From NCBI GenBank assembly GCA_003388505.1, contig QQVO01000007.1:62001-126000 (forward strand): a stretch of 64,000 nucleotides of DNA. Direction: 5' to 3'. Below the pieces are notes generated by a model. It was not told the DNA's origin. It did no database searches and worked only from the letters and a program-made list of their open reading frames with translations. Of the stretch, positions 1-8,808 are shown in pieces. Source of the DNA: Planctomycetota bacterium. GTDB lineage: Bacteria > Planctomycetota > Planctomycetia > Planctomycetales > Planctomycetaceae. Each line of letters opens with the position of its first letter. Positions within the stretch are counted from its first letter, which is position 1. Position numbers and translations under genes: made by a program.

Positions 1-122
1 ACGGCATCATGGAAACCGAATCCCGCACGGGTTCATCACGCTCCTCTCCGCGACTATGATGCAGGCTCTGTGCATTCTCCGTGCACCCTCTGTGCCTCAG
101 TGTTGAAAGGAAGCCCCCCGGA

Positions 123-746
123 ATGCCCCGCATCTCACCGATCGCCGAGAACGACGCCTCCGAGAAAGTCGCCCAGACGTTCGGCCGCATCCGGGAACTC
201 CTCGGGACCGACGAAGTCCCGCCGATGTTCCTCGCCATGGGCCGCGTCGAAGCCTTTCTGCGCGACGCTTTTATGAACTTCAAGAAGTTCGTCGGGACCG
301 ACGGCGCCATCGACTCGCAAACGAAGGCCGCGCTCGCGCTGGCCGTGAGTTGCCATGCCAAGAGCGAGCCGTGGATCGAGTTCTACGCCGAGCGCTGCCG
401 GGCCACCGGCTTCTCCGACCAGCAGGTAGCCGAGATCATCGCCGTCGCCTCGACCAACTACATGTACAACACGTTCTTCAAGTTCCGCGATCTCTCCGGC
501 AGCGATCTCTTTGAAGGGATGGGCGTCGGCCTCCGCGCGCACACGTTCGCGAACACCTCGCTCGATGAGAAGACGGTCGAACTCATCAACACCGCCGTCA
601 GCGACCTCAACGCCTGCCAGCCCTGCACCAGCGGCCACGTCGAGAGCGCCCGCAAGCTCGGCATCAAGGACGATCAACTCCTCGAAGCGATCCAGTGCGC
701 CGCCACGGTCTACGCCCTCGCCCAGTTCACCAACGCCGCCGGCTGA
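123..746 (+). CDS. AhpD-like / carboxymuconolactone decarboxylase-fold protein
   Basis: A 207-residue, mostly helical protein. The C-terminal half has the AhpD-type redox signature CQPC followed by His (Cys165, Cys168, His172). In this family the pair reduces peroxides or acts as an alkylhydroperoxidase partner; the true substrate here is unknown. The start at 123 is chosen because AAAGGA lies about 10 bases upstream; the frame can be extended to 81 but those residues come from repeat-like sequence. It converges with the CobW gene, with a small hairpin (761-773) in the 39-base gap. It is longer than the other AhpD-like gene in this window (43784-44299). Confidence 0.8.
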   Translation: MPRISPIAENDASEKVAQTFGRIRELLGTDEVPPMFLAMGRVEAFLRDAFMNFKKFVGTDGAIDSQTKAALALAVSCHAKSEPWIEFYAERCRATGFSDQQVAEIIAVASTNYMYNTFFKFRDLSGSDLFEGMGVGLRAHTFANTSLDEKTVELINTAVSDLNACQPCTSGHVESARKLGIKDDQLLEAIQCAATVYALAQFTNAAG

Positions 747-785
747 GACACGCTCCAGAACCTGCCGATCGCAGGAGCGGGTCGC

Positions 786-1889
786 TCACACATCCGCGAA
801 CCGGTGCGTCGGGACCGGCCGCCCGGGGCGAAAGCTCTGCGTTTGCCGGAATTCCGCTTCACCGCCGATCCGGCCGCACTCCGCTTCAACCGCCTCCATC
901 ACCAACCGCTCCAGTTCGGCGGGGTCGCACGCGACGCGGGCATTCACAATCACCTCCACCTCGCGCACATTGCAGCCCGACGGCAGCGACAACTCCGGCG
1001 GCACGTCGCTGCTGATGAGATTCGCCACGCCGAAGAAACCCTCCCAGAGCCCGATCGTCTTCAGGTGGGCCGCCTCCGCTCCCGTCGCCTCCAGCAGATC
1101 CCGTAACCGGGTCACAATTCCCAACAACAGATCATCTAGCGGAAACTCGTCCGCGGCCCGCACCGTCAGGCTGCTGTTGAGCCATCCGAGTTCCGCCTCC
1201 CCCTCGGCGTAGGTGTCGTAATCGATGTCGAGCACCTTCCGCCCGAAGTCCCCCTCCTGATCGAGATACTCGACCAGACCGTCAATCCCTTCCCCCGTCC
1301 GCGCAGAGATTCTGAGAATCGGCGTCGCCGGGTGATGCTCGCGCACCAGCGTTTCGAGGCTCTCCAGTTCGCCGGCGGACAATTCGTCGATCCGGTTGAT
1401 CAGAATCGCGTCGGCTTCTTCGAGTTGCTTCTTCAAGATGTAAGCCGCCTTGGGCGAAAACCCGGCCCGCTTCGCACCGCTCAGAATTCGCTGCCCGTGG
1501 CTTGGCTTGAGGATGACGGCGTACGGCGCAATGTGGAACTCCGCGTCGAACAGCCGCTTGATCGGCTGGATGACCGTCGCCACCAGGTCGGTGCAGCTTC
1601 CGACCGGCTCGGCCAGGATCACGTCTGGCCGATCCTCTTTCGACAGCCGGCTGATCGTGTCCATCAGTTCGTTGAAGTGGCAGCAGAAACACGCCCCCGC
1701 CACCTCGCCCACGTCAAACCCCTGTGCCCGCAGCGTATTCGTATCGACCAGGTCGCTGGCCTGATCGTTCGTCACGATCCCGACCTTGAGTCCCTGCGAC
1801 GTGTACTTTTCGGCAAGCCGGGCGATGGTCGTCGTCTTCCCGGCCCCCAGGAAGCCGCCGAGCATGACGTAGCGAACCGTATTCGGCAT
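786..1889 (-). CDS. CobW/COG0523 family GTPase (putative metal chaperone)
   Basis: G3E-family P-loop GTPase of 367 residues. The Walker A sequence [11 protein letters not shown] starts about residue 10. The CxCC metal-binding motif of COG0523 proteins is present as ACFCCHFN at about residue 68, and NRIDE near the middle resembles the G4 motif. The C-terminal third fits the CobW_C region. Known relatives insert or traffic Zn, Co or Fe into target proteins; which metal is used here cannot be read from the sequence. The start is the ATG at 1889; a TTG two codons upstream is possible. No Zur-like operator was recognised in the upstream gap. Confidence 0.85.
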   Translation of the reverse strand: MPNTVRYVMLGGFLGAGKTTTIARLAEKYTSQGLKVGIVTNDQASDLVDTNTLRAQGFDVGEVAGACFCCHFNELMDTISRLSKEDRPDVILAEPVGSCTDLVATVIQPIKRLFDAEFHIAPYAVILKPSHGQRILSGAKRAGFSPKAAYILKKQLEEADAILINRIDELSAGELESLETLVREHHPATPILRISARTGEGIDGLVEYLDQEGDFGRKVLDIDYDTYAEGEAELGWLNSSLTVRAADEFPLDDLLLGIVTRLRDLLEATGAEAAHLKTIGLWEGFFGVANLISSDVPPELSLPSGCNVREVEVIVNARVACDPAELERLVMEAVEAECGRIGGEAEFRQTQSFRPGRPVPTHRFADV

Positions 1890-1963
1890 TGTCAAATTCC
1901 GAGATTCAAGGTTGATAGAATTGTGCGATCAACCTTTGTGAGTAACAGGTTTGCTGGTGTCGT

Positions 1964-3172
1964 TCAACCGCCACTCCATCGGGCCATCTCCCCGCTCCGC
2001 AGCGACCCGTTCGCCAGGTGCGCCGCCGACGCCGCACTCACGCCGGCTTCCGCAGGAGCGGCCGGCGTCTCGCGCGAACGGCAGCACTCGATCCAGTTCG
2101 CAAGATGCAGCACTTCGCCGTTGGGATTCTCAAAGAAATCCGCGCCGCGCGGCTCCGTCCCCAGCACCAATTCGCTGTATTCCAGATCCTGATGCGGATC
2201 GGGATGCACCTCGTACCGGCCGCGGTCGATGTAAATCGTCCCCTTGCTTCCCATGAACTCGATCATCGCCCGGTTCCGCGCGTTGCAGAACGTCCCCTCA
2301 AAATAGGCCTGCACTTCCCTGTCCGGATAGCGCAGCAGCGTCTGCACGGTATCGGGAGTTTCCCACAGTCCCTCCGACTGGAAGTGATCCCCGATGCTCG
2401 CCGCAACGGCCGGATGGTCGACGTCCAGAATCCAGTGCGCTACGTCGATCCAGTGCACCATCAGGTCGGTAAAGATGCCCCCGCCGAAATCCCAGAACCA
2501 CCGCCAGTTCCGAAACCGGTACTCGTCGAACGGCTGGTCCGGCGCGTTTCCCAGGAACCGTTTCCAGTCGACGCTCGCCGGATCGATTCCGTACTCCTTC
2601 CGCTGCCAGCGGGGCGTGTTCCGGTTCCACGTCAGATGCACTTTATGGACGTCGCCGATATGACCCGCCTCGATCAGTTCCTTCGCCTCCTGAATGTGCG
2701 GCATGCTTCGCTGCTGCATCCCGACCTGCACAATCCGGCCGTTCTGGTTCTGTGCGGTGACGACCGCCTCACCCTCCGAGAGGTCGTGCGTCAGAGGTTT
2801 CTCGACATACACGTCCTTCCCCGCAGAGCACGCATCGATCGTCATCGGAACATGCCAGTGATCGGGCGAACCGATCAGTACGGCGTCCACGTCCGATTGA
2901 TCGAGTAACTCCCGGTAGTCGACGAACTCGCCAGTGGAGGAATCCGCCAGTTCCTTCCCTTTCGCGCGATGTTCGTCCCACACGTCGCAAACGGCGACCA
3001 GTTTGACTCCCTCGAACTTCGCGAGTTCCCCCATCAACCGCCGGCAACGGCCTCCCGTTCCAACGCAGCCGACGTGCAGTGTCTCGTTCGCCGCGTAACC
3101 GCGCGACCTCGCCGTGTATCCTGCTGCCAACAGCCCCGCTCCGGTCGCCGTCAGAAATTCCCGGCGTTTCAT
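1964..3172 (-). CDS. TAT-exported Gfo/Idh/MocA family oxidoreductase
   Basis: A 402-residue NAD(P)-dependent sugar or inositol-type dehydrogenase. It begins with a twin-arginine signal (MKRREFLTATGAGLLAAGY), typical of planctomycete members exported to the periplasm. A Rossmann motif follows (VGCVGTGGRC), and then the family EKP motif (YVEKPLTHDL) at about residue 120. The C-terminal alpha/beta domain contains HWIDVAHW. The start at 3172 is supported by GGGAGA just upstream; a longer frame to 3331 is not. The last 30 or so residues are Ala-rich and look unrelated to the fold. The substrate is unknown. The gene lies 52 bases downstream of the esterase stop and could share its transcript. Confidence 0.9.
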   Translation of the reverse strand: MKRREFLTATGAGLLAAGYTARSRGYAANETLHVGCVGTGGRCRRLMGELAKFEGVKLVAVCDVWDEHRAKGKELADSSTGEFVDYRELLDQSDVDAVLIGSPDHWHVPMTIDACSAGKDVYVEKPLTHDLSEGEAVVTAQNQNGRIVQVGMQQRSMPHIQEAKELIEAGHIGDVHKVHLTWNRNTPRWQRKEYGIDPASVDWKRFLGNAPDQPFDEYRFRNWRWFWDFGGGIFTDLMVHWIDVAHWILDVDHPAVAASIGDHFQSEGLWETPDTVQTLLRYPDREVQAYFEGTFCNARNRAMIEFMGSKGTIYIDRGRYEVHPDPHQDLEYSELVLGTEPRGADFFENPNGEVLHLANWIECCRSRETPAAPAEAGVSAASAAHLANGSLRSGEMARWSGG

Positions 3173-3224
3173 CTCGTCTCTCCCGATGCTCTGCCTGCCA
3201 CGAACGGATGCCGTTCGCGTCGGT

Positions 3225-4217
3225 TCAGTCCCCAGTGCCGATGCGATCAACAATGAACGCCACCGCTGCCTCGTAAGCGGCGTCGATGTCGTCCGGTTCC
3301 GCCCCGGCCAGCCCATGCTCGCCCCCTTCAACCGCGATCAGCCGATGCTCCACCCCATGCTTCTCAAACGCGTCCGCCATGAGCACGGACTGCTCATACG
3401 GCACATCGGTGTCTTCGGTGCCGTGGATCATCAGTGTCGGCGGATAATCCTCCGAGACGTTCAGCAGCGGCATATAAGGGATGAACTCTTCCGGTTCCTC
3501 GTCCGGATCCCAGCCTGTGACGGCCTTGGGCCAGATCCCCTCGCGGCGGCAGAACCGATAGAACGCTCCGCCGTTGCCGTCTCGCTCGCGCGAATCGGAA
3601 ACCGGCGGACCGCTCACCTGCTTCCAGGCGGCCTCCTGGCTGATATCGGTCGCATGCCGCGCATGCGGACTCGGCTCCGACAGCCACGGACCGACGATGT
3701 CCCCATAGCCCCAGAACGCCACCAGCGCCTGCGGTCGCGGCTTGATGAGGTATCCGGTCACCAGCGTGAGGTGACCGCCGGCGGACCCGCCGTGCACCGC
3801 GAGTCGATCCGGGTCGATGCCCAGTTCCGCCGGTCCCTCCTCTCGAATCCACGCAAAGGCGTCCTTGACGTCCTCATGAATGCCGGAGACTTTCGTCTCC
3901 GGCGCAAGCCGGTAGTCGATCGAGATCAGCACGATCCCGCGCTGCAACAGTGCGTCCCTCATCCGCCCGCTCACGCCTTCGCGGTGCCCGTTGATCAGCG
4001 CCCCGCCGTGAATCCAGACCGCCACCGGCCGCGCTGCGTCGGACTTTCCGTCTGGCACGTAAGCATCAAGCTTGATCTCCAGATCGTCGACCGTCTTGTA
4101 GACGTACGTCGACTTCTCGAATTCCCGCTCGGCTGCATTCAGGCAGACCGGCGCGGCGGCGGCAGCGATCAGGGGAACAACGATGAATGGAAACCGCATT
4201 GATGTGTGATGGCTCAT
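3225..4217 (-). CDS. Secreted alpha/beta-hydrolase esterase
   Basis: About 330 residues of BD-FAE/carboxylesterase type. An N-terminal hydrophobic signal (IVVPLIAAAAAP) follows a short basic stretch. The oxyanion motif IHGGA, nucleophile elbow GGSAGG (Ser145), an Asp in HGTEDTDVP and a His in GEHGL (His301) make a complete catalytic triad. Enzymes of this type release acetyl, feruloyl or simple ester groups from polysaccharides or small molecules. No strong ribosome-binding site marks the start; ATGs at 4253, 4217 and 4199 are all possible and 4217 is a compromise. It is upstream of, and in the same direction as, the Gfo/Idh gene. Confidence 0.85.
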   Translation of the reverse strand: MSHHTSMRFPFIVVPLIAAAAAPVCLNAAEREFEKSTYVYKTVDDLEIKLDAYVPDGKSDAARPVAVWIHGGALINGHREGVSGRMRDALLQRGIVLISIDYRLAPETKVSGIHEDVKDAFAWIREEGPAELGIDPDRLAVHGGSAGGHLTLVTGYLIKPRPQALVAFWGYGDIVGPWLSEPSPHARHATDISQEAAWKQVSGPPVSDSRERDGNGGAFYRFCRREGIWPKAVTGWDPDEEPEEFIPYMPLLNVSEDYPPTLMIHGTEDTDVPYEQSVLMADAFEKHGVEHRLIAVEGGEHGLAGAEPDDIDAAYEAAVAFIVDRIGTGD

Positions 4218-4636
4218 GAGGATGCACTTTCGGAACGGGCATGAAAAGTCCATGAATCGGCGGTGATCGCCGGGACACGCCCGAATGTTCCGATCTTAAG
4301 CGATTCCTCCTCCGCCTCGCGAATGATCGCCCCAGAACCCATTCCCATACACCCACACTAGCCGCGACCGTCAGGGAGCGGTCGATCGCTTGTGTAACTA
4401 CTTTATTCGAGTCCATCGAAGAACCTTGTGCCCGAACTTCCGTTTGGGCACACATGAGGGGCCGTTCCCAAACAGAAGTTTGGGAACGAGGACAATGAGG
4501 ACACGAGGACAAGGAATCGCCGTCATCCGCCCATGGCGGCAGGCTCGCGTTGCTGCGCATCAGTCGACAAGATGTGCCAGACACCGCTCGAAGTTCAGAC
4601 GGCTTGATGGGCCGTCCCGATTGAAAGGATGCCTCC
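4218..4636. repeat. Intergenic region with paired hairpins (family F1)
   Basis: No gene recognised. Divergent promoter region for the esterase and the TAT protein. It carries two adjacent palindromes, 4428-4451 (GTGCCC, AAC-type stem, GGGCAC) and 4463-4487 (TTCCCAAAC, AGAA, GTTTGGGAA). The same hairpin pair recurs at 7140-7202 and twice at 40304-40476. Confidence 0.8.
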
Positions 4637-5905
4637 ATGTTCACCAGACGACACTTCCTCCAATCCACCGGCGCCGCCCTCCTCGCCCCCGCGCTTCTTC
4701 GCGGCGCGTCTGCAACTTCCGACCGGCTCCGGATGGCGGTCGTGACGACACTCTGGACGTACCGCACGCACGCCTGGCACATGGCTGAACGGTTTCTCGG
4801 CGGATATCCCCTCCGGGGGAAATGGCATCAGCCGCCTATCGACGTCGTCAGCGCTTATGTCGATCAGCAGCCCGAACGCGATCTCAGCGTTCAGCGGGCC
4901 GAGGAATCCGGCTTCACGATCTATCCCAACGTCGCCGAGGCGTTGCGTTGCGGCGGGAAGGAACTCGACGTCGACGCGGTGCTGCTGATCGGTGAGCACG
5001 GCAGCTATCCCGTGAACGAATTCGGGCAGAAGCAGTACCCCCGCTATGAACTCTTCAAGCAGATCGTGAACGTCTTCGAAGAGGACGATCGCGCCGTCCC
5101 CGTTTTCAACGACAAACACCTCTCGTGGAAATTCGAATGGGCGCAGGAAATGGTCGAGGACTCACGCCGCCTCGATTTCCCGTTCCTCGCCGGTTCCTCA
5201 CTGCCGGTCACTTGGCGCATGCCGTCCATTGATCTCCCGTACAACGCGCAACTGGAAGAAGCGCTGGTCATCGCCCACGGTCCGGTCGACATCTACGACT
5301 TCCACGCGCTGGAGACCCTCCAGTGCATGGTCGAACGCCGCCGGGGAGGCGAAACAGGCGTGTCGCAGGTGCAGGCGCTGCGAGGCGACTCCGTCTGGGA
5401 AGCGCTGCAGGCCGGTTCGTGGGACAACGGGGGCTGGAACCCGCAACTGTTCGAAGCGTGCCTCGCGCGGAGTCAAACGCTCGCGCAGGCTGAAACCTAC
5501 AGCCACCGGTATCCGACCGACGAGCAGATCATGGAATGGGTGACCGATCCGATCGCCTACCGCATCGAATATGCCGACGGCGCCAAGGCCACGATGCTGT
5601 TGATGAACGGACTCGTCGAAGACTTTACATTCGCGGCGACGATCTCCGGCCGCGACAGGCCCCTCTCAACACTTTTCTATCTGCCGCCGAATCCCAACGT
5701 CGTTTATTCGGCGGCGTTGATGTCCAAGGCCGAAGAAATGTACACCACCGGCAAGGCGCCCTATCCGGTGGAGCGGACGTTGCTCACCAGCGGCCTCGTC
5801 GAAGCCTGTCTCCACTCGCTGACCGCCGGGGGCGAGCCGCAAGCGACGCCTCACCTGCAAGTCACCTACACCGCGCCGGAGGAGTCGCAGTTCTTCAGAG
5901 CGTGA
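4637..5905 (+). CDS. TAT-exported conserved protein, possibly a divergent Gfo/Idh relative
   Basis: A 422-residue protein with a clear twin-arginine leader (TRRHFLQSTGAALLAPALL). The start is supported by GAAAGGAT a few bases upstream. The body has Rossmann-like alternation (RMAVVTTLW, then DVDAVLLIGEHG at about residue 115) and a C-terminal stretch PYPVERTLLTSGLVEACL that resembles the end of Gfo/Idh proteins, but the EKP motif is missing. Reading it as a cofactor-less or degenerate Gfo/Idh fold is inference. It converges on the GT4 gene with a 12-base gap. Confidence 0.75.
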   Translation: MFTRRHFLQSTGAALLAPALLRGASATSDRLRMAVVTTLWTYRTHAWHMAERFLGGYPLRGKWHQPPIDVVSAYVDQQPERDLSVQRAEESGFTIYPNVAEALRCGGKELDVDAVLLIGEHGSYPVNEFGQKQYPRYELFKQIVNVFEEDDRAVPVFNDKHLSWKFEWAQEMVEDSRRLDFPFLAGSSLPVTWRMPSIDLPYNAQLEEALVIAHGPVDIYDFHALETLQCMVERRRGGETGVSQVQALRGDSVWEALQAGSWDNGGWNPQLFEACLARSQTLAQAETYSHRYPTDEQIMEWVTDPIAYRIEYADGAKATMLLMNGLVEDFTFAATISGRDRPLSTLFYLPPNPNVVYSAALMSKAEEMYTTGKAPYPVERTLLTSGLVEACLHSLTAGGEPQATPHLQVTYTAPEESQFFRA

Positions 5906-5917
5906 TCCACCGGCGAC

Positions 5918-7081
5918 TCACGCCACCTTCCGCTGATCGTCCGGCGCGGCGGTCGGCAGGCTGCGTCCGGTCAACTCGGCATACACCGCCATCGTGCCGT
6001 CGAGCATGCGACGTCTTGTGAACAGGTCATTCGGCGGGACCACGGCAGGACGATTGAGCAAACCCTGCACGCGCTTTGCGGCGAGGTCCAGGCGGCCGGT
6101 CGGGACCGCTCCCTGCGGGTACAACGCCGAAAGGATCTCGCCGACTCCCGCGTGTGCGTATCCGACGACCGGGATGCCCAGCGTGAGCGCCTCGAGCACC
6201 GTGCGGCCGAAAGCCTCGGGCGGGTTTGCGGAGAGGGAGACGACCACGTCGGACACGCTGTAGATTTCGCGGATGTCCGCCCGGTGGCCGGTCAGCGTGA
6301 CATGGGAATCGAGATTCATCTCGCGGATGAGTTTCTTCAGGCCGGCAGCGTACCGCTCACGCTGCGGTTCGGCGCCCCCGACGATCAGTCCGTGAATGTT
6401 CGAGTCCCGCTTGCGGAGTGCGTCGATCAATCTCAGAAACTGCGGGTGACCTTTCAATCGCGTCAATCGCCCGGGCAGCGTGACGATCCGGCGGCCTGCA
6501 AGGTGCGGATACTGTGAGTGCCATGCCGCCAGCCAGGTCGGCGAGGGCTCATAGCCGCGGGGAAACTCACCCGGATCGACTCCGCGATAAACGACACGGA
6601 TGCGGTCTTCATCGAGTTGTGGATAGTTCTTGAGGAGGTAGTCCCGCACGGTCTGCGAGATGGCGATCACCCGCTCCCCGCGCGTCATGACGGCGCTGAA
6701 GCGGTTCACCGAGTACAGGCCGTGCGCTGTCGTCAGGAAGTGCGGCCTCTCGTCGGCCGGCAGAGTCTTCCATGCCAACCAGGCGACCCACGCCGGGACG
6801 CGCGAGCGGACGTGCACGATGTCGACGTTTTCCCGCCGCATCAGTTGCCGCAGCGGCACGATCCAACGGGCCGTAAGCGGCGACTTCACGCCGATGGAAC
6901 AGTAGATGTGCTCGCTCCCTTCGGCCACGAGGCGCTTCACGAGGCGACCGCCGCCGGAAACGACCAGCGACCGATGGCCCCGAGCCACCAGTTCCGCGCC
7001 GACCTCCAGCGTGCCACGTTCGACGCCCCCGCTCTCCAGCGACGGCAGGACTTGAAGCACTGTGAGTGGAATGTCGTTCAT
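5918..7081 (-). CDS. Glycosyltransferase family 4
   Basis: A 387-residue GT-B enzyme that transfers sugar from an activated donor to a glycan or lipid acceptor on the cytoplasmic side. The N-terminal half begins VLQVLPSLESGGVERGTLE, typical of GT4; the C-terminal half has the donor-site E-x7-E motif (EAFGRTVLEALTLG) at about residue 305. VLVVPGRLTRLKG-like sequence (TLPGRLTRLKGH) marks the linker to the second domain. It is the last gene of a minus-strand group with two 2OG-Fe(II) oxygenases and an ELM1-like protein, which suggests a surface-polysaccharide job. Donor and acceptor are unknown. Confidence 0.9.
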   Translation of the reverse strand: MNDIPLTVLQVLPSLESGGVERGTLEVGAELVARGHRSLVVSGGGRLVKRLVAEGSEHIYCSIGVKSPLTARWIVPLRQLMRRENVDIVHVRSRVPAWVAWLAWKTLPADERPHFLTTAHGLYSVNRFSAVMTRGERVIAISQTVRDYLLKNYPQLDEDRIRVVYRGVDPGEFPRGYEPSPTWLAAWHSQYPHLAGRRIVTLPGRLTRLKGHPQFLRLIDALRKRDSNIHGLIVGGAEPQRERYAAGLKKLIREMNLDSHVTLTGHRADIREIYSVSDVVVSLSANPPEAFGRTVLEALTLGIPVVGYAHAGVGEILSALYPQGAVPTGRLDLAAKRVQGLLNRPAVVPPNDLFTRRRMLDGTMAVYAELTGRSLPTAAPDDQRKVA

Positions 7082-7139
7082 GAGTCAATCAAACAGAAAG
7101 TCAGAAGTCCCGTGAGTCCCTCGTCCCCAAACGTCCCTC

Positions 7140-7202
7140 GTCCCCAAACTTCTGTTTGGGAACGACCCGGTTCCATCTGTGCCCAAACAGAAGTTTGGAC
7201 AC
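7140..7202. repeat. Paired hairpins, family F1 (copy 2)
   Basis: Two palindromes, 7140-7163 and 7178-7202, both with AAACTTCTGTTT-type or AAACAGAAGTTT-type cores closed by GGGAAC or GGACAC. They lie in the gap between the GT4 gene and the upstream 2OG oxygenase, where they could act as an attenuating or mRNA-end structure. Confidence 0.8.
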
Positions 7203-7252
7203 GAGGTGTTCTACGGACTTGAGTCTTGACTGCTCACGTGGAAGCGGCCCGG

Positions 7253-7876
7253 TCAGCCGGCCAGACGCATCCGCTTGAGGACGCCGGACAACCGGTGTCG
7301 CCTGTCGCTCCGGCGTGCGGCGGCGGCGCTGACGACCCAGTTCAGTTGGATCGAGCGTCGGACCCCGTCGAACGGCTTGTGGCCGTGCCACGCGTTTTCG
7401 CGGCAGCGAAACGCGACCAGCATGCCGCTCTCCGGAGGAATCTCCGTAATCATGTCGTCCATGCTGTTCCGGGATCGCAACAGCCGCAGCCTTCCGCCTT
7501 CGGCCTGCCAGTTGCGGTTGAAGTAGATCAGCACCGTCACGAGCTTGGTGGAACTGTCGATATGAATCCGGCCGTCCTTCGCACGGGCCCGTCCCCGGAC
7601 GGTGATCGTCGTCGGGGACTCCGTCAGATCGATTCCCAACTGCCGGCCGAACGCCTCCCGCACCTCGTCGCCGTAGAGTTCGTCCACGAGCGACCGGAAC
7701 GCCGGCCCGTAGTCCAGCATCGCGAGCGGAAAACTTCCGCCCTGATCGATAAACGGGAAGTCCCGCTCAACCTCCGACGCCACATCGTCCGGGATGAACC
7801 CCGGGACGACGCAGTGTTCGAACGGGTCGACCGCCACCGCAGCGCTCCTCAGCCGCCCAAGGTCGATCATCGACAT
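7253..7876 (-). CDS. 2OG-Fe(II) oxygenase (prolyl-hydroxylase-like), copy A
   Basis: A 207-residue double-stranded beta-helix dioxygenase. The iron-binding facial triad is visible as HxD (His105, Asp107 in GRIHIDSST) and the distal His164 in NAWHGH, followed by the 2-oxoglutarate-binding Arg in RRSIQLNWV. GAGGAG about 8 bases before the ATG at 7876 fixes the start. The C-terminal motif WHG...RRSI..N.V is shared with the neighbouring oxygenase (8167-8808), so the two are paralogues. Enzymes of this family hydroxylate proteins, sugars or lipids; the surrounding glycosyltransferase-type genes favour a glycan or glycoprotein substrate, which is inference. Confidence 0.85.
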   Translation of the reverse strand: MSMIDLGRLRSAAVAVDPFEHCVVPGFIPDDVASEVERDFPFIDQGGSFPLAMLDYGPAFRSLVDELYGDEVREAFGRQLGIDLTESPTTITVRGRARAKDGRIHIDSSTKLVTVLIYFNRNWQAEGGRLRLLRSRNSMDDMITEIPPESGMLVAFRCRENAWHGHKPFDGVRRSIQLNWVVSAAAARRSDRRHRLSGVLKRMRLAG

Positions 7877-8166
7877 CGTCAATTCACTCCTCGCAGACAA
7901 GAAGAATCCAGCCCGCAGTCGACCATCTCAACGTGTATCGGTTTCGCACTTCCGCCTGAACAGGTATGGGTGCTCTCCGATCGATCGCCGGTTGCCAAGT
8001 AGGACAGGTTTTCAACCTGTCCAGAAAGGACGAAATCCTGTCCTGCGACGACCTGCCTGCAGGAAGTCGAACTCATGGATCACCTGCCAACTCTCACGTG
8101 CACAAACTTCCAATCACGAGCGATTCCGCCCGCTTCGCAGCGGTTCCGCTGGCATGTCGCAACGCG
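7877..8166. repeat. Gap with AGGACAGGTT hairpin
   Basis: No gene seen between the two oxygenases. A perfect 21-base hairpin lies at 8002-8022 (GGACAGGTT, TTC, AACCTGTCC); a related hairpin occurs at 60565-60587. This gap may separate two transcripts. Confidence 0.6.
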
Positions 8167-8808
8167 TCAGGCGGCCCGTCGTGAGGGCAGCTTCCAATCT
8201 GTCGGAAACGTGACGTAATTGATCAGAATCGAACGCCGCTCTGTCTGAATTTCCTTCTTCTCGAAGCCGTGCCATGTGTTCTCGCCCGGCGCAAAGAAGT
8301 ACCCGACGTTGTTCCGGTAAGGGATCGTCTTCACCCGGTTGAGCTTCCCGTCGTAAATGTCCGTTCCCAGCGTCTCCGACTCGCCGCAGACATTGACGTA
8401 GATCAACAGCGTCATCAGCTTTTCTTTGATGTCCTTGTGAGGCTTCAGCCAGAAGCCTTCCCGGTCCGCGATCACCTCCACGCGGAGATAGGCGTCTGTC
8501 AGGTCGCGGCCGATCATCCCGCCGATCTTTCCGGACGTTTCCGGCGACATCAGTTCCTCGATCAGACCCCCGAGGGCGGGAAACTCGCCAACGTTGCTGC
8601 GTTCGATGTAGCAGCGGAGCTTGCCGTCCTTGCCGCCGCCGCCGTTGTCGGCCGCCCGTGTGCCGTCATAGGCGCGCAGACCGTCCGGAATCGGCGTCGC
8701 CGCAATCTCGGCGATCATCTCCTCGGAAAGGGCTCCTTCGACCAGCCAGTGCTGGTACGGTTCGTCAAACCCCTGCGTGGAGTTCTCGAGTGCATTCAAG
8801 ACTGGCAT
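8167..8808 (-). CDS. 2OG-Fe(II) oxygenase, copy B
   Basis: A 213-residue paralogue of the downstream oxygenase. The iron ligands are His124 and Asp126 (LKPHKDIKEK) and His180 (NTWHGFEKK), with the 2OG-binding Arg in RRSILINYV. A longer frame to 9102 overlaps the ELM1-like gene and is rejected: AAAGGA sits upstream of the ATG at 8808. Its start overlaps the end of the upstream ELM1-like gene by 13 bases, so the two are almost certainly cotranscribed and may be translationally coupled. The substrate is unknown. Confidence 0.85.
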   Translation of the reverse strand: MPVLNALENSTQGFDEPYQHWLVEGALSEEMIAEIAATPIPDGLRAYDGTRAADNGGGGKDGKLRCYIERSNVGEFPALGGLIEELMSPETSGKIGGMIGRDLTDAYLRVEVIADREGFWLKPHKDIKEKLMTLLIYVNVCGESETLGTDIYDGKLNRVKTIPYRNNVGYFFAPGENTWHGFEKKEIQTERRSILINYVTFPTDWKLPSRRAA

